A DNA stretch of 64,000 nucleotides. It comes from Brevibacillus sp. (lineage in GTDB: Bacteria; Bacillota; Bacilli; Brevibacillales; Brevibacillaceae). Below, piece after piece: positions 1 through 7,780 of the stretch (its first letter is position 1; the number at the start of each line of letters is the position of its first letter). The notes under the pieces are model-generated. The model saw nothing but the letters and a program-made list of their open reading frames with translations. It was not told where the DNA came from and ran no database searches. The DNA is taken from assembly GCA_017656235.1 (NCBI GenBank), contig JACDOF010000002.1, forward strand, positions 62,001 to 126,000, written 5' to 3'. A program made the translations under genes and the position numbers.

Positions 1-980
1 GTTCGGCCGCGGCAGGACAACGCGACACCAAACAACAGCATCCCTTCTGGGTGATCGTACAAAAAGAAGTAGCCGACCATGTGCACAGTTGGCGCTTTAA
101 CATCCTTTTATTGCTGATGATGCTTACCTGCATCGGCTCCCTGTATACCGCCATGATGTCGATTCGGGATGCCGTTCCCGCAGACGAATCGCTCAAATCG
201 TTTCTGTTTCTGAAACTGTTTACGGTATCGGATGGAACGCTCCCGGCCTTTATCACCTTTATCGGCTTCCTGGGGCCGCTGCTCGGCATTGGCCTGGGGT
301 TTGATGCCATCAATTCAGAGCGCAACAAAGGGACGTTAAGCCGGGTATTGTCCCAGCCGCTCCATCGTGACTACGTGCTGAACGCCAAGTTTGTCGCTGC
401 CTTGATTGTGATCAGCGTGATGTTTTTTGCGCTCGGCTTCCTGGTCATGGGCCTGGGACTGTTGGCCATCGGCATCCCGCCGACCCCTGAAGAGTTTTGG
501 CGGATGATTGTGTTTTTGCTGCTTGCCATTTGTTACGTGGCGTTTTGGCTGAATCTGGCCATCCTGTTCTCGGTCAGGTTCCGCCAGCCGGCCACTTCGG
601 CCCTGGCCAGTATCGCCGTCTGGATTTTCTTCAGCGTGTTCTTTTCGATGATCGTCAAGCTGATTGCGACCGCCACGTTTCCCAAGGAGGCGGTAGATGC
701 GGGCAGCCTGCTCAGTCACCAACAGTTTGTGCAGTACCTGCTTCGACTGTCGCCAAGCCAGTTGTTTACGGAAGCGACGACGACCATGCTTACCCCTTCA
801 GTGCGCAGCCTGGGACCGCTTACGATGGAGCAAATCTATGGTGCCATCCCCAGCCCGCTTCCCTTGGGCCAGAGCCTGCTTTTGATCTGGCCGCACGTAA
901 CCGGGTTGGTGGCTGCGACGATGGTGTGTTTCGGGCTTTCGTACGTGATGTTCATGCGGCAAGAGATTCGCTCGCGGTAA
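1..980 (+). CDS. ABC-2 type transporter permease (5' truncated by window edge)
   Basis: The reading frame is open from base 3 to the stop at 978-980, so the true start lies outside the window; about 325 residues are visible. The protein is very hydrophobic, with about six membrane segments, and an N-terminal charged stretch (KEVADHVHSW) followed directly by the first helix. This is typical of NosY/ABC-2 permeases that pair with a separate ATPase. The matching ATPase is presumably upstream and not visible, so the substrate cannot be assigned. The GTG at 51 is an internal codon, not a convincing start, because no ribosome binding site precedes it. Confidence 0.8.
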   Translation, partial: SAAAGQRDTKQQHPFWVIVQKEVADHVHSWRFNILLLLMMLTCIGSLYTAMMSIRDAVPADESLKSFLFLKLFTVSDGTLPAFITFIGFLGPLLGIGLGFDAINSERNKGTLSRVLSQPLHRDYVLNAKFVAALIVISVMFFALGFLVMGLGLLAIGIPPTPEEFWRMIVFLLLAICYVAFWLNLAILFSVRFRQPATSALASIAVWIFFSVFFSMIVKLIATATFPKEAVDAGSLLSHQQFVQYLLRLSPSQLFTEATTTMLTPSVRSLGPLTMEQIYGAIPSPLPLGQSLLLIWPHVTGLVAATMVCFGLSYVMFMRQEIRSR

Positions 981-1000
981 GCGCAGTCTGATCACCACTT

Positions 1001-1216
1001 CTCTAAGGAGAGGCGGCCATTTTTCTTCCTCACTCCGTTGCCAACCACCAATGGTGCCGGGCTGTCCGCTTCGTCATCCCGAAGCGGGCGGGCGCAAAAG
1101 CAGCCCTGCTGCGCCGCTGGTTCAAGTTGCGCCCGTAATCTCCCGCTTCGGGCTTGCTCCGCTTGGATGGTTGGCAAAGTCGTTCGTGCGGAAAATGGCC
1201 GCTCTCCTGTCACACT
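1001..1216. repeat. Intergenic palindromic repeat, family C, copy 1
   Basis: The left arm (around 1012-1030, GGAGAGGCGGCCATTTTTC) and the right arm (around 1190-1210, GGAAAATGGCCGCTCTCC) are inverted copies. Inner segments also pair, for example GTTGCCAACCACCAATGG with ATGGTTGGCAAAG. The same sequence recurs at 31243-31366 and as a fragment at 57846-57885. No credible coding frame is present. Confidence 0.8.
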
Positions 1217-1430
1217 CACTGTCTGGGGGCGAACAGGGCATCGTACGCTGCTGGTTGAGTGCCAGAACTCTCGCTGGGAACGAGTGTGGGCGGTTTTTCG
1301 CCAGCGAACGGTTGGGCCAACCTGCCAGCGAAACGACGCATCCGCAGGCCAGTCCAGCTTCCTTGCTGGTCAGGCAACCGCGCGGGCAGGACTTTTGCAC
1401 CCTTCGGGATACTTTGCTTACAAACTGCAG
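1217..1430. repeat. Composite repeat: linker, family A left arm, inverted family B arm
   Basis: Bases 1217-1266 are a linker also found beside the A copies at 31 kb and 45.6 kb. Bases 1267-1348 match the left arm of family A (GTGTGGGCGGTTTTTCGCC, then TTGGGCCAACCTGCCAGCG). Bases 1349-1430, read on the minus strand, match the left arm of family B (ATCCCGAAGGG, then GGTTGCCTGACCAGCAAGG), best seen at 7503 and 45393. The right half of A is missing, so this looks like a recombinant or deleted copy. Confidence 0.7.
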
Positions 1431-1460
1431 CGAATTGGGATTTTCCCATTCGCTTTTTTC
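1430..1460 (+). terminator. Rho-independent terminator
   Basis: GCGAATTGGGA (1430-1440) pairs with TCCCATTCGC (1444-1453) and is followed by TTTTTTC. It closes the repeat-filled region after the ABC permease and lies just before the Lrp-type gene. Confidence 0.8.
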
Positions 1461-1595
1461 TTTTTTTGACCGGAATAAATTTCCTTCCTGGTGTAACATT
1501 GCGCAGGGGATGTTCGTCATACATAGCGGCACGATACAACAGCAGCTGAAGTACTGAATCTGTCCAATTCGATGCGTAGGAAAGGTGAATGGGAA

Positions 1596-2030
1596 GTGGA
1601 CGTCATTGATCGCAAAATATTGAGTCATCTCCAGCAAAACGCACGCATCTCCATGACGGAGCTGGGAAGAGCGGTTGGGCTCACCTCGCCGGCTACAGCG
1701 GAAAGAGTGCGGAAGCTGGAAGAACGGGGGGTCATTACCGGCTATCGCGCCACGGTGGCGGCAGATAAGCTGAACAAGCAGCTGATCGCCTATCTGCTGT
1801 TTGACATCCGTTCGCACAATGGGTTTACCGCTTTTTGCGAGCAGCATCCCGATGTCGTTGAGTGCCACCGCGTCGCCGGTCCGTACAGTCATTTGACCAA
1901 GGTGGTCACCAGTACTGCCCGCACACTGGAACAGTTTATTGACGAGGCGGAGCAGTACGGCAGAGCAACCACACTGCTGGTGCTTTCATCACCAATTGCA
2001 CAGAAGAGCATCCTGCCCGACTTCGAATAA
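1596..2030 (+). CDS. Lrp/AsnC family transcriptional regulator
   Basis: A 144-residue protein. The N-terminus (DVIDRKILSHLQQNAR) opens a winged helix-turn-helix of the AsnC type (SMTELGRAVGLTSPATAERV, about residues 18-37), followed by a RAM-type ligand domain from about residue 60. Length and layout match small Lrp regulators that sense amino acids. GTG at 1596 is preferred because AGGAAAGGTGA (1578-1588) sits at a good distance; an in-frame ATG at 1572 has no clear ribosome binding site. A terminator follows directly, so it is monocistronic. The target is unknown; this family is often autoregulated. Confidence 0.9.
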   Translation: MDVIDRKILSHLQQNARISMTELGRAVGLTSPATAERVRKLEERGVITGYRATVAADKLNKQLIAYLLFDIRSHNGFTAFCEQHPDVVECHRVAGPYSHLTKVVTSTARTLEQFIDEAEQYGRATTLLVLSSPIAQKSILPDFE

Positions 2031-2048
2031 GGAGCGGACGAGTGCCCG

Positions 2049-2079
2049 AAAGCCGCAGCGGGATGGCTGCGGCTTTTTG
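2049..2079 (+). terminator. Rho-independent terminator
   Basis: AAGCCGCAGC (2050-2059) pairs with GCTGCGGCTT (2066-2075), followed by a T run. It ends the Lrp-type gene. Confidence 0.85.
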
Positions 2080-2201
2080 CCCTGCTCGAATACGTCTGTC
2101 ATTCCTCCCCGCCGACGCTCCCGGCAAGCCGAGCGGAGAAGGTTGGGAAGGCGTATTTTTGTCCCGGCCGCATAGGATGTACTAGGTAGGAGGTGGCGGC
2201 A

Positions 2202-2933
2202 GTGGCAGTGTTTCGGGCACGCAGGCGGTTTCGCAGGCCGCTGACGGGGACGAAGGCGTTTTTTATCGCGTTCGTCCTGTTTATTGCCTTGATGATCCAG
2301 ATGCTGATCATAATCGAAAAGCGGATTGAACCGACGCTGTTGATTCTCGCCTCACAAAAAGCGGAGCAGCTTGCCAAGCAGGCAATCTCCGATGCCGTAA
2401 CCAAGCGAATTGCCCAGACAGGAGTGGACTTCAACGAAATCGTCAAGATCGAAAAAGACAACCAGGGGCGCATCCAGGCATACGAATTCAACTTCAAAGA
2501 ATACTCCCGGATTGTTGGGGAAACCACTTCACGTATTCAAAACCGGTTGAAGGAGTTTGAGGAGGAAAAAGTGGATCGCTCCATTCCACTCGGGTTGGCG
2601 ACGGGCAGCAGTTTTCTCGCCCAAATGGGGCCGGATTTGCCGATTACATTTGTGCCCATCGGCTCCGTCAAGACCCGTTTGGAGACGGAACTGGACGAGG
2701 CCGGCATCAATATGGTGCTGGCTACGGTATACATATTTGTCGAGGTGGACCTGCGCATCGTCATCCCGTTTGCCACCGATCAGAAAACGGTTGTCACCAA
2801 GATCCCGATTACCCATTCGCTGATAATCGGCGAAGTGCCGCAGTACCTCTACGACAGCTCGGACGGCAAGCCGGACGTACCTCGTCCCTCTTCCGACGGC
2901 AGATATTCAGGGGATGACTTTCAAGACGATTAA
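2202..2933 (+). CDS. yunB: Sporulation protein YunB
   Basis: A 243-residue protein matching the YunB family: a basic N-terminus (RARRRFRRP), one membrane segment at about residues 20-40, then a soluble domain rich in IEKRIEPTLL-, AKQAISDAV- and LATGSSFLAQMGP-type sequence. YunB is known in B. subtilis as a mother-cell sporulation protein needed for efficient spore formation; its exact role is unsettled. GTG 2202 is chosen because AGGAGG (2188-2193) lies 8 bases before it; GTG 2193 overlaps that site. lytH, its B. subtilis neighbour, lies nearby at 4353-5384, separated here by a solute-binding protein gene. Confidence 0.92.
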   Translation: MAVFRARRRFRRPLTGTKAFFIAFVLFIALMIQMLIIIEKRIEPTLLILASQKAEQLAKQAISDAVTKRIAQTGVDFNEIVKIEKDNQGRIQAYEFNFKEYSRIVGETTSRIQNRLKEFEEEKVDRSIPLGLATGSSFLAQMGPDLPITFVPIGSVKTRLETELDEAGINMVLATVYIFVEVDLRIVIPFATDQKTVVTKIPITHSLIIGEVPQYLYDSSDGKPDVPRPSSDGRYSGDDFQDD

Positions 2934-3072
2934 ACGGGCAGGAGGGGCAGTTCCCCGGCTGCGTCGTCCATCGAAGCCCGGCGTAACCCCCGTGAAGGGG
3001 GAATAACAGGTTTGAAACGAAGAGCAGTAGGGAATGGATTCGGTAGGTACACAATCATGTCTCATTTCCCCC

Positions 3073-3099
3073 CCCCGCGCTGTTGCGGGGACTTTTTCT
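3073..3099 (+). terminator. Rho-independent terminator
   Basis: CCCCGC (3073-3078) pairs with GCGGGG (3085-3090), followed by ACTTTTTCT. It lies in the 305-base gap after yunB; the rest of that gap shows only the promoter noted next. Confidence 0.8.
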
Positions 3100-3177
3100 A
3101 TATTTGGTTGTGGATGGGAAAGCTGCGGCCACCTTGGCAGATAAGAGCAGAAAAAGGTAGTTTCATTTCAAAACATG

Positions 3178-3186
3178 TGGTATAAT
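3178..3186 (+). promoter_or_regulatory. Extended -10 promoter for the solute-binding protein gene
   Basis: TGGTATAAT (3178-3186) is an extended -10 element; no good -35 hexamer lies upstream, which fits an extended -10 promoter. The start codon is 53 bases downstream. Confidence 0.6.
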
Positions 3187-3238
3187 CCGTAACTAGTTTA
3201 GTCAGAAAAGTATAGCCAGATTAGAGGAGGAAACAAAG

Positions 3239-4288
3239 ATGAGAAGAGAGAAGCTGAGAAGAGGCAGAGTGATGAAAGGACTGGTTTCGCTGTTTATGGC
3301 CGCAGCAGTTGCAGCACTGGCAGCCTGCGGGTCCCAGACAAGTGAAACGGCTGGCGGGGCGTCGCCGCAGCCGCCGGCAGAGTCATCCGGTGACAAGGTG
3401 ATCGAACTGGGACTGACACAGTTTGTGGAGCATCCCGCTCTTGATTCAGTCCGCAAAGGAATTCTGGATGGCCTGGCCGAGGCAGGCTACCAGGAAGGAA
3501 AAAACCTCAAAGTTGATTACCAAAACGCGCACGCCGAAATGGCTAATACCGTGTCGATCGCCCAGAAGTTTGCAGGCGACGGCAAGGATCTGGTCGTGGC
3601 AATAGCCACGCCATCCGCACAAGCTGTGGCAAAAGCAATTACGGATGTGCCGATCGTGTTCAGCACCGTTACCGATCCGGTCTCTGCACAGCTTGTGGAA
3701 TCCCTGGAGAAGCCGGGAAAAAACGTGACCGGAACGTCTGACAAGGTGTCGATGGAGCAGCAGCTTGAGCTGGTCCGGCAGTTTATCCCAGATCTGAAGC
3801 AGCTAGGGGTAATCTACACCACTTCAGAGGTAAATGCGGAAGTTCAGGTCAAGGAACTGGAGGAAGCAGCCAGGAAGAAAGGAATCGAACTGGTCAAGTC
3901 AGGGATCAGCAATTCTTCCGAGGTACAAGTGGGAACACAGGTTATCCTGGACAAGGTACAGGCGATTCTGGTTACGGTAGACAATACTGTCGTCTCCTCC
4001 ATCGAAGGGGTGCTGATCGCCGCCCAAAAAGCAAACGTGCCGGTATTTGCGTCAGACGTCGATACCGTCAAGCGGGGCGCCGTGGCTACACATGGCATCA
4101 ATTACTACAAGATGGGCGTACAGACCGGCGAGATGGCAGCACGCATTCTCAACGGGCAGCCGACCGCCGAAACGCCGGTGGAAGTATCAAGGGAAACGGA
4201 CTTGTACATCAACGAAACGGCAGCCCAGACGTTTGGTCTGACGATTCCGGACGCATTGAGACAGCAGGCTGCGGAAATCGTAAAGTAA
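3239..4288 (+). CDS. ABC transporter substrate-binding lipoprotein, TrpX/COG2984 type
   Basis: A 349-residue secreted lipoprotein. The signal peptide ends in a lipobox (ALAAC, Cys at about residue 30). The mature part starts VIELGLTQFVEHPALD and contains FSTVTDPVSAQLV and GVIYTTSEVNAEVQ, as in the TrpX/COG2984 family of periplasmic-binding-like proteins, some of which bind tryptophan or related amino acids. These genes normally sit with a permease and an ATPase; here it is alone between terminators, so its transporter partners must be elsewhere. AGGAGG at 3224-3229 sets the ATG at 3239. The ligand is not provable from sequence. Confidence 0.88.
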   Translation: MRREKLRRGRVMKGLVSLFMAAAVAALAACGSQTSETAGGASPQPPAESSGDKVIELGLTQFVEHPALDSVRKGILDGLAEAGYQEGKNLKVDYQNAHAEMANTVSIAQKFAGDGKDLVVAIATPSAQAVAKAITDVPIVFSTVTDPVSAQLVESLEKPGKNVTGTSDKVSMEQQLELVRQFIPDLKQLGVIYTTSEVNAEVQVKELEEAARKKGIELVKSGISNSSEVQVGTQVILDKVQAILVTVDNTVVSSIEGVLIAAQKANVPVFASDVDTVKRGAVATHGINYYKMGVQTGEMAARILNGQPTAETPVEVSRETDLYINETAAQTFGLTIPDALRQQAAEIVK

Positions 4289-4314
4289 AAGAGAATCAAT
4301 TGACAAGCAAGGTA

Positions 4315-4356
4315 AACATCCCGTCCCACTTTTCCTGTGAAACGGGATGTTTTTAC
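4315..4356 (+). terminator. Terminator after the solute-binding protein gene
   Basis: AACATCCCGT (4315-4324) pairs with ACGGGATGTT (4342-4351) and is followed by TTTTA. It overlaps the 3' end of the convergent lytH gene. Confidence 0.85.
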
Positions 4357-5384
4357 TTCTTCTTGCGCCGCATCTCCCGTTCCCAGCGCTTTAGATGTGG
4401 AAACGGGTCAAACGCCCACTCTGCCGAACCCGTGTCCTTGTACATCCCGTAATGAAGGTGCGGCGGAAATTTGCCGGACGTGCCGGGTTTCCCATACCCG
4501 GAGCTGCCGACATATCCGATTACCTGTCCGGGCTCAACGATTTCCCCCACTCTCAACCCTTTGCGAAAAGAGGAGAGGTGGGCGAAGTAATGGTAGATGT
4601 TGTCCATATCACGAATGCCGATTCTCCAGCCGCCGTAGCGGTTCCAGCCAACTGCTTCCACTACCCCGTAACAGGTGGCCAGAACGGGTGTCCCGTAGTC
4701 GGCAAAGATGTCTGTCCCCTCATGAATCCGTCTGCCGCCCCATCCGCGCGCTTCTCCCCAGGTGCTTCGGTAGCTGTAGTTATACCGTTTGGGGATTGGA
4801 AAGGCGTGGCGATTGAGTGCAAGCGTCTGATACTTTTCGTATACGTTGACAAACTGGTCGATCGTCTTGACGGCGCGATCGCGGCGGTAGTACGTCCAGA
4901 CGCCGATCCGGAAATCTTCACGAGTGTAGCCGAAATCGGACAAAAAGCGGATCATGGCAGTCAGGACATCAATATCGTTATGCTGATCAGCCAGTCCGTC
5001 GCCAGAACCGTCCACACCCATCCCTCCGAAAAATGTAATGGATGATTCATCCGTGTCATCTTCTTCCGGATTCAGGTATCCGGACCAGACAGCAGGCGGG
5101 ATGGTGATTGCCGTGAGACGTTTGGAGGGAGGTTCTCCCTTTCGCTTTTTTTTGATGGTCCGTTCGTATTGATCGATTGCTGCCAGATAGGTCCAGGGAA
5201 TTCCGTAAAGTGCTTCCATGCGATGAAACAGTTCCTGCCGCTCATTCAGCAGATTGGTCGCCTTGTCGGACGGGCTCATGACCGGTTTGGGGTCAAGGGA
5301 TTGGGCCGCCGTGCGCTCGTTGCCGCAAAGGGAGACAGATGAAAACAACAAGCTGCATGAGATGAGCAGATGGATCAATCGCAT
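4353..5384 (-). CDS. lytH: LytH-like M23 cell-wall peptidase (L-Ala-D-Glu endopeptidase)
   Basis: A 343-residue protein with a signal peptide (about residues 1-27). A middle region resembling a lysozyme-like fold (RMEALYGIPWTYLAAIDQ) is followed by a C-terminal M23/LytM metallopeptidase domain with zinc ligands in HEGTDIFADYG and PPHLHYGMY. In B. subtilis LytH (YunA) trims cortex peptide side chains late in sporulation and neighbours yunB; both are in this region, which supports the name. GGAGGGG precedes ATG 5384. The signal region ends in SVSLC, which lacks a proper lipobox, so it is probably secreted or anchored by the N-terminal helix. Confidence 0.88.
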   Translation of the reverse strand: MRLIHLLISCSLLFSSVSLCGNERTAAQSLDPKPVMSPSDKATNLLNERQELFHRMEALYGIPWTYLAAIDQYERTIKKKRKGEPPSKRLTAITIPPAVWSGYLNPEEDDTDESSITFFGGMGVDGSGDGLADQHNDIDVLTAMIRFLSDFGYTREDFRIGVWTYYRRDRAVKTIDQFVNVYEKYQTLALNRHAFPIPKRYNYSYRSTWGEARGWGGRRIHEGTDIFADYGTPVLATCYGVVEAVGWNRYGGWRIGIRDMDNIYHYFAHLSSFRKGLRVGEIVEPGQVIGYVGSSGYGKPGTSGKFPPHLHYGMYKDTGSAEWAFDPFPHLKRWEREMRRKKK

Positions 5385-5503
5385 CAGTTTCCCCTCCAGG
5401 GTAGATGTCGTACGTAGTTTTTCCTGCTGCCAAGAGGTTACTCACGATATTTTTTCCAACTCGTCGGGCGATGGTGTATGATGCATAAGAGGAAGAATGT
5501 TCG

Positions 5504-6508
5504 ATGGGGGGATGTCGGGTGTTGTGGATTCACAGTGATCGACCCTTGACGTTGAAACGTCTGATAAAAGCTTGGCAAGCTCTTGGGGAGGAAAGCGACA
5601 GGGCGCAGCATGCCGCCGGGGGGAACCGTCGGGAGTGGGCGGCAAGAATGGTTGAGCAGGCGATGCCGTACCGCACGCAGGAGACAGATTCGTTTTGGGA
5701 AGAAGAGGTGGAAGCACTTTACGCCTTGTGCGAGCTGCTTGACCGGAATACGTCGATTGCGCTGACTCCTCTGGTGGTGCCAACCACCATCACGCCGCCG
5801 TGCGCAGCCCTGCTCAGAGGGTGGAAGGTGGGCAAATGGTTGGATACGGATGAGCCGTTCTCTCCCCTTGCGCTGATCTGGCTAAAGGAGTGGGGGGCGA
5901 AAACCGATCAGGTCATGGCTGGTACGGTGATAAAAACGGCAGAAACGGATGGCCTGGCCATCCTTGTCTGTCAGCGTGAGGGAGAGGTACCCGTCGTACG
6001 TGAACAGCGGGATCACACCGTCGAGCATATTGATGAAGCGATGTACCTGCTGCAGGCCAATCTGGACGATGCCAGTCCCGAGTGGATGTCACATACCCTG
6101 AAGATGCTGTTTACGGTTGGTGCCAACGACGTTTCCTTTTTGCCGCTGACGATGAAGAAAGGCCGGCCGGGGACAATGGTACAGGTGATGTGTTACGCCA
6201 GTCAGTTGGACGTGATGAAGGAAATGTTGTTTCGGGAAACGACGACATTTGGCATACGCTATTTTCCTGTTGCCTGTCACCGGCTGGCCCGCCGCTTCTG
6301 CCGCGTACCTACCAGATGGGGAGAGGTTTCCGTAAAACTGGGCTACCTGCAGGGGGAGCGGGTTCAGGTGGCCCCGGAGTACGATGATTGTGCGAAGCTT
6401 GCCGAACAGGCGGATGTTCCGCTCAAACAGGTATACCAGGAAGCACTCTCACTCGCTTTGGCCTGTGCGCCGCTGAGGCTGCCGGGGGCAGGGGACAAAC
6501 GCGGATGA
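5504..6508 (+). CDS. LarC2-like nickel-insertion protein with degenerate LarC1-like N-terminal half
   Basis: A 334-residue protein. Residues about 180-334 match the LarC2 (DUF111) domain: LLQANLDDASPEWMSHTL, GANDVSFLPLTMKKGRPG, then a C-terminal ferredoxin-like part. LarC is a CTP-dependent enzyme that inserts nickel into the pincer cofactor of lactate racemase-type enzymes. Residues about 1-175 appear to be an eroded copy of the LarC1 C-terminal half (for example ALYALCELLD, PLVVPTTITPPCAALLRGW, PFSPLALIWLKEWG), lacking the DCFSGISGDM start and the His-rich loop. It converges with larC1 at 6563-7387 over a 54-base gap. AGAGGAAGA supports the ATG. Confidence 0.8.
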   Translation: MGGCRVLWIHSDRPLTLKRLIKAWQALGEESDRAQHAAGGNRREWAARMVEQAMPYRTQETDSFWEEEVEALYALCELLDRNTSIALTPLVVPTTITPPCAALLRGWKVGKWLDTDEPFSPLALIWLKEWGAKTDQVMAGTVIKTAETDGLAILVCQREGEVPVVREQRDHTVEHIDEAMYLLQANLDDASPEWMSHTLKMLFTVGANDVSFLPLTMKKGRPGTMVQVMCYASQLDVMKEMLFRETTTFGIRYFPVACHRLARRFCRVPTRWGEVSVKLGYLQGERVQVAPEYDDCAKLAEQADVPLKQVYQEALSLALACAPLRLPGAGDKRG

Positions 6509-6562
6509 GCTGGGCAGCGGCGCTTCATCAGCGTATGCTGATTTGACCGCCGCGGAATAAAA

Positions 6563-7387
6563 CTATGGGTTGGGATGGCCGATCAGCACACGCAGCACAT
6601 TGGGCTGATCAGGCAGATCACGAGTCCCTGCGCCGTATCCGATCGCCTCTACAGTCATCGCCGGGAGTGGTCCGAACTGCTCCGCCAATGCAGCGGCAAT
6701 GCCGGCGCCGGTCGGGGTGGTCAGTTCTTTCTCTATTTTCGAGTGCCGCAGCGGAATGTTTTTGAGCATCTCCATCGTGGCTGGGGCCGGTACGGGGTAC
6801 AGGCCGTGATCACAGCGGACGTAACCGCTTCCGGTGGGGACAGGTCCGCAGCAGATGGCGTCAATCTGCAGGTCTTCCAGGGCGAGAGCGACGCCGACGA
6901 TATCGACAATGGAATCGAGTGCTCCTACTTCATGGAAGTGAACGGTATCGATCGGGACGTTGTGGATTTTTGCCTCTGCTTCGCCGATGGCCCGAAAGAC
7001 AGCCAGAGCCCGCTCCATGACACGCGCGGAATAACCGGCATGTTGAATGAGGTCGACGATCTCGCGGTACCCCCTGTGTGCATGATGATGATGTTCGTGG
7101 TCGTGGTCATGCACGTGATGATGGTGGTCGTGACCGTGGTCATGCCCATGCTCATGCTCATGCTCATGATGATGTTCGTGGCCGTGGTTTTCTTCGTCAA
7201 TGACGTCCACTTTCAAAGCTGTTACACCTTTTTTTACCACAGTTCGCCATTCCAGACGGAAACGGCCCAGCGGCAGCTTCCTGAGCTGCTGCTCGATGTT
7301 TTCCCGATTTGCGCCGGCGTCCACAAGAGCCGCCAACGTCATGTCTCCGCTTATGCCAGAAAAACAATCCAGATATGCTATTTTCAT
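6563..7387 (-). CDS. larC1: LarC1-type nickel-pincer cofactor protein with His-rich loop
   Basis: A 274-residue protein beginning MKIAYLDCFSGISGDM, the signature start of LarC/TIGR00299 proteins. A His/Asp/Glu-rich loop fills about residues 68-108 (repeated HGHEHH, HDHGHD and HEHHHH runs) and probably binds Ni2+. The conserved GALDSIVDIVG and TTPTGAGIAAALAEQFG motifs follow. It ends after VLRVLIGHPNP, where full-length LarC would continue into the LarC2 domain; here that domain is on the opposite strand (5504-6508). AGAGGAAAGGA precedes ATG 7387. No larA, larB or larE is in the window. Confidence 0.9.
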   Translation of the reverse strand: MKIAYLDCFSGISGDMTLAALVDAGANRENIEQQLRKLPLGRFRLEWRTVVKKGVTALKVDVIDEENHGHEHHHEHEHEHGHDHGHDHHHHVHDHDHEHHHHAHRGYREIVDLIQHAGYSARVMERALAVFRAIGEAEAKIHNVPIDTVHFHEVGALDSIVDIVGVALALEDLQIDAICCGPVPTGSGYVRCDHGLYPVPAPATMEMLKNIPLRHSKIEKELTTPTGAGIAAALAEQFGPLPAMTVEAIGYGAGTRDLPDQPNVLRVLIGHPNP

Positions 7388-7480
7388 CAGCAGTCGTCCT
7401 TTCCTCTCGTGTAAAGTTCCCTTTTTCCCGGCTTCCGGGACTTGGCGAATGTCAGGGTTTCTATGTATCATAAAGAGAAA

Positions 7481-7502
7481 GTATGTTCGGTTACGAACAT
7501 TC
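7481..7502. repeat. 22-bp direct repeat with palindrome, copy 1
   Basis: ATGTTCGGTTACGAACAT is a dyad (ATGTTCG, GTTA, CGAACAT). The same 22 bases recur at 7759-7780. One copy faces larC1 and the other faces yhaO, with repeat B between. It could be a divergent-promoter operator duplicated on insertion, or two original operator copies. Confidence 0.75.
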
Positions 7503-7757
7503 TCAGCCTGCAGACAAAGTGTCCCGAAGGGACCAATCGTCCTGCTCGCGCTGTTGCCTGACCAACAAAGATGCACAACTGCCCGCTGCGAAACGATCCG
7601 TGGGGGCGAGGGCAAACCGGCTCAGCATCTCAGTGTAGCACCGAGTTGCCCTCGCTTTTCCCCACGTCCACGTTTCGCCGCTCGGTTGGTCAGGCAAAGG
7701 CGCTCGTCACGGACTATTGGCACCCTTCCCTTGGAAACAGGTTTGTCTGCGATCTGA
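7503..7757. repeat. Intergenic palindromic repeat, family B, full-length copy
   Basis: About 255 bases that fold on themselves. The outer ends CTCAGCCTGCAGACAAAG and CTTTGTCTGCGATCTGAG-type sequences are inverted; inward, GTTGCCTGACCAAC, GCGAAACGATCCGTGGGG and GGGCGAGGGCAA all meet inverted partners. It fills most of the 469-base gap between the divergent larC1 and yhaO genes. A shortened copy lies at 45393-45545 and an inverted half at 1349-1430. No coding potential is seen. Confidence 0.8.
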
Positions 7758-7758
7758 G

Positions 7759-7780
7759 TATGTTCGGTTACGAACATTCT
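7759..7780. repeat. 22-bp direct repeat with palindrome, copy 2
   Basis: Identical to 7481-7502 and directly adjoining the other end of the family B repeat, 77 bases before the yhaO start. Confidence 0.75.

Noticed and set aside
1038..1557. Open frames of 140-170 codons across the repeat region on both strands
   Set aside because: They run through palindromic repeats that are inverted or rearranged elsewhere, lack good ribosome binding sites and resemble no protein family.
6925..7200. Met/Thr-rich frame over the His-rich loop of larC1
   Set aside because: It is an out-of-frame reading of the repeated CAT/GAC codons in larC1.
7481..7502. LexA (SOS) operator upstream of yhaO
   Set aside because: The Bacillus LexA site is CGAAC-N4-GTTCG; here the half-sites are in the opposite order.
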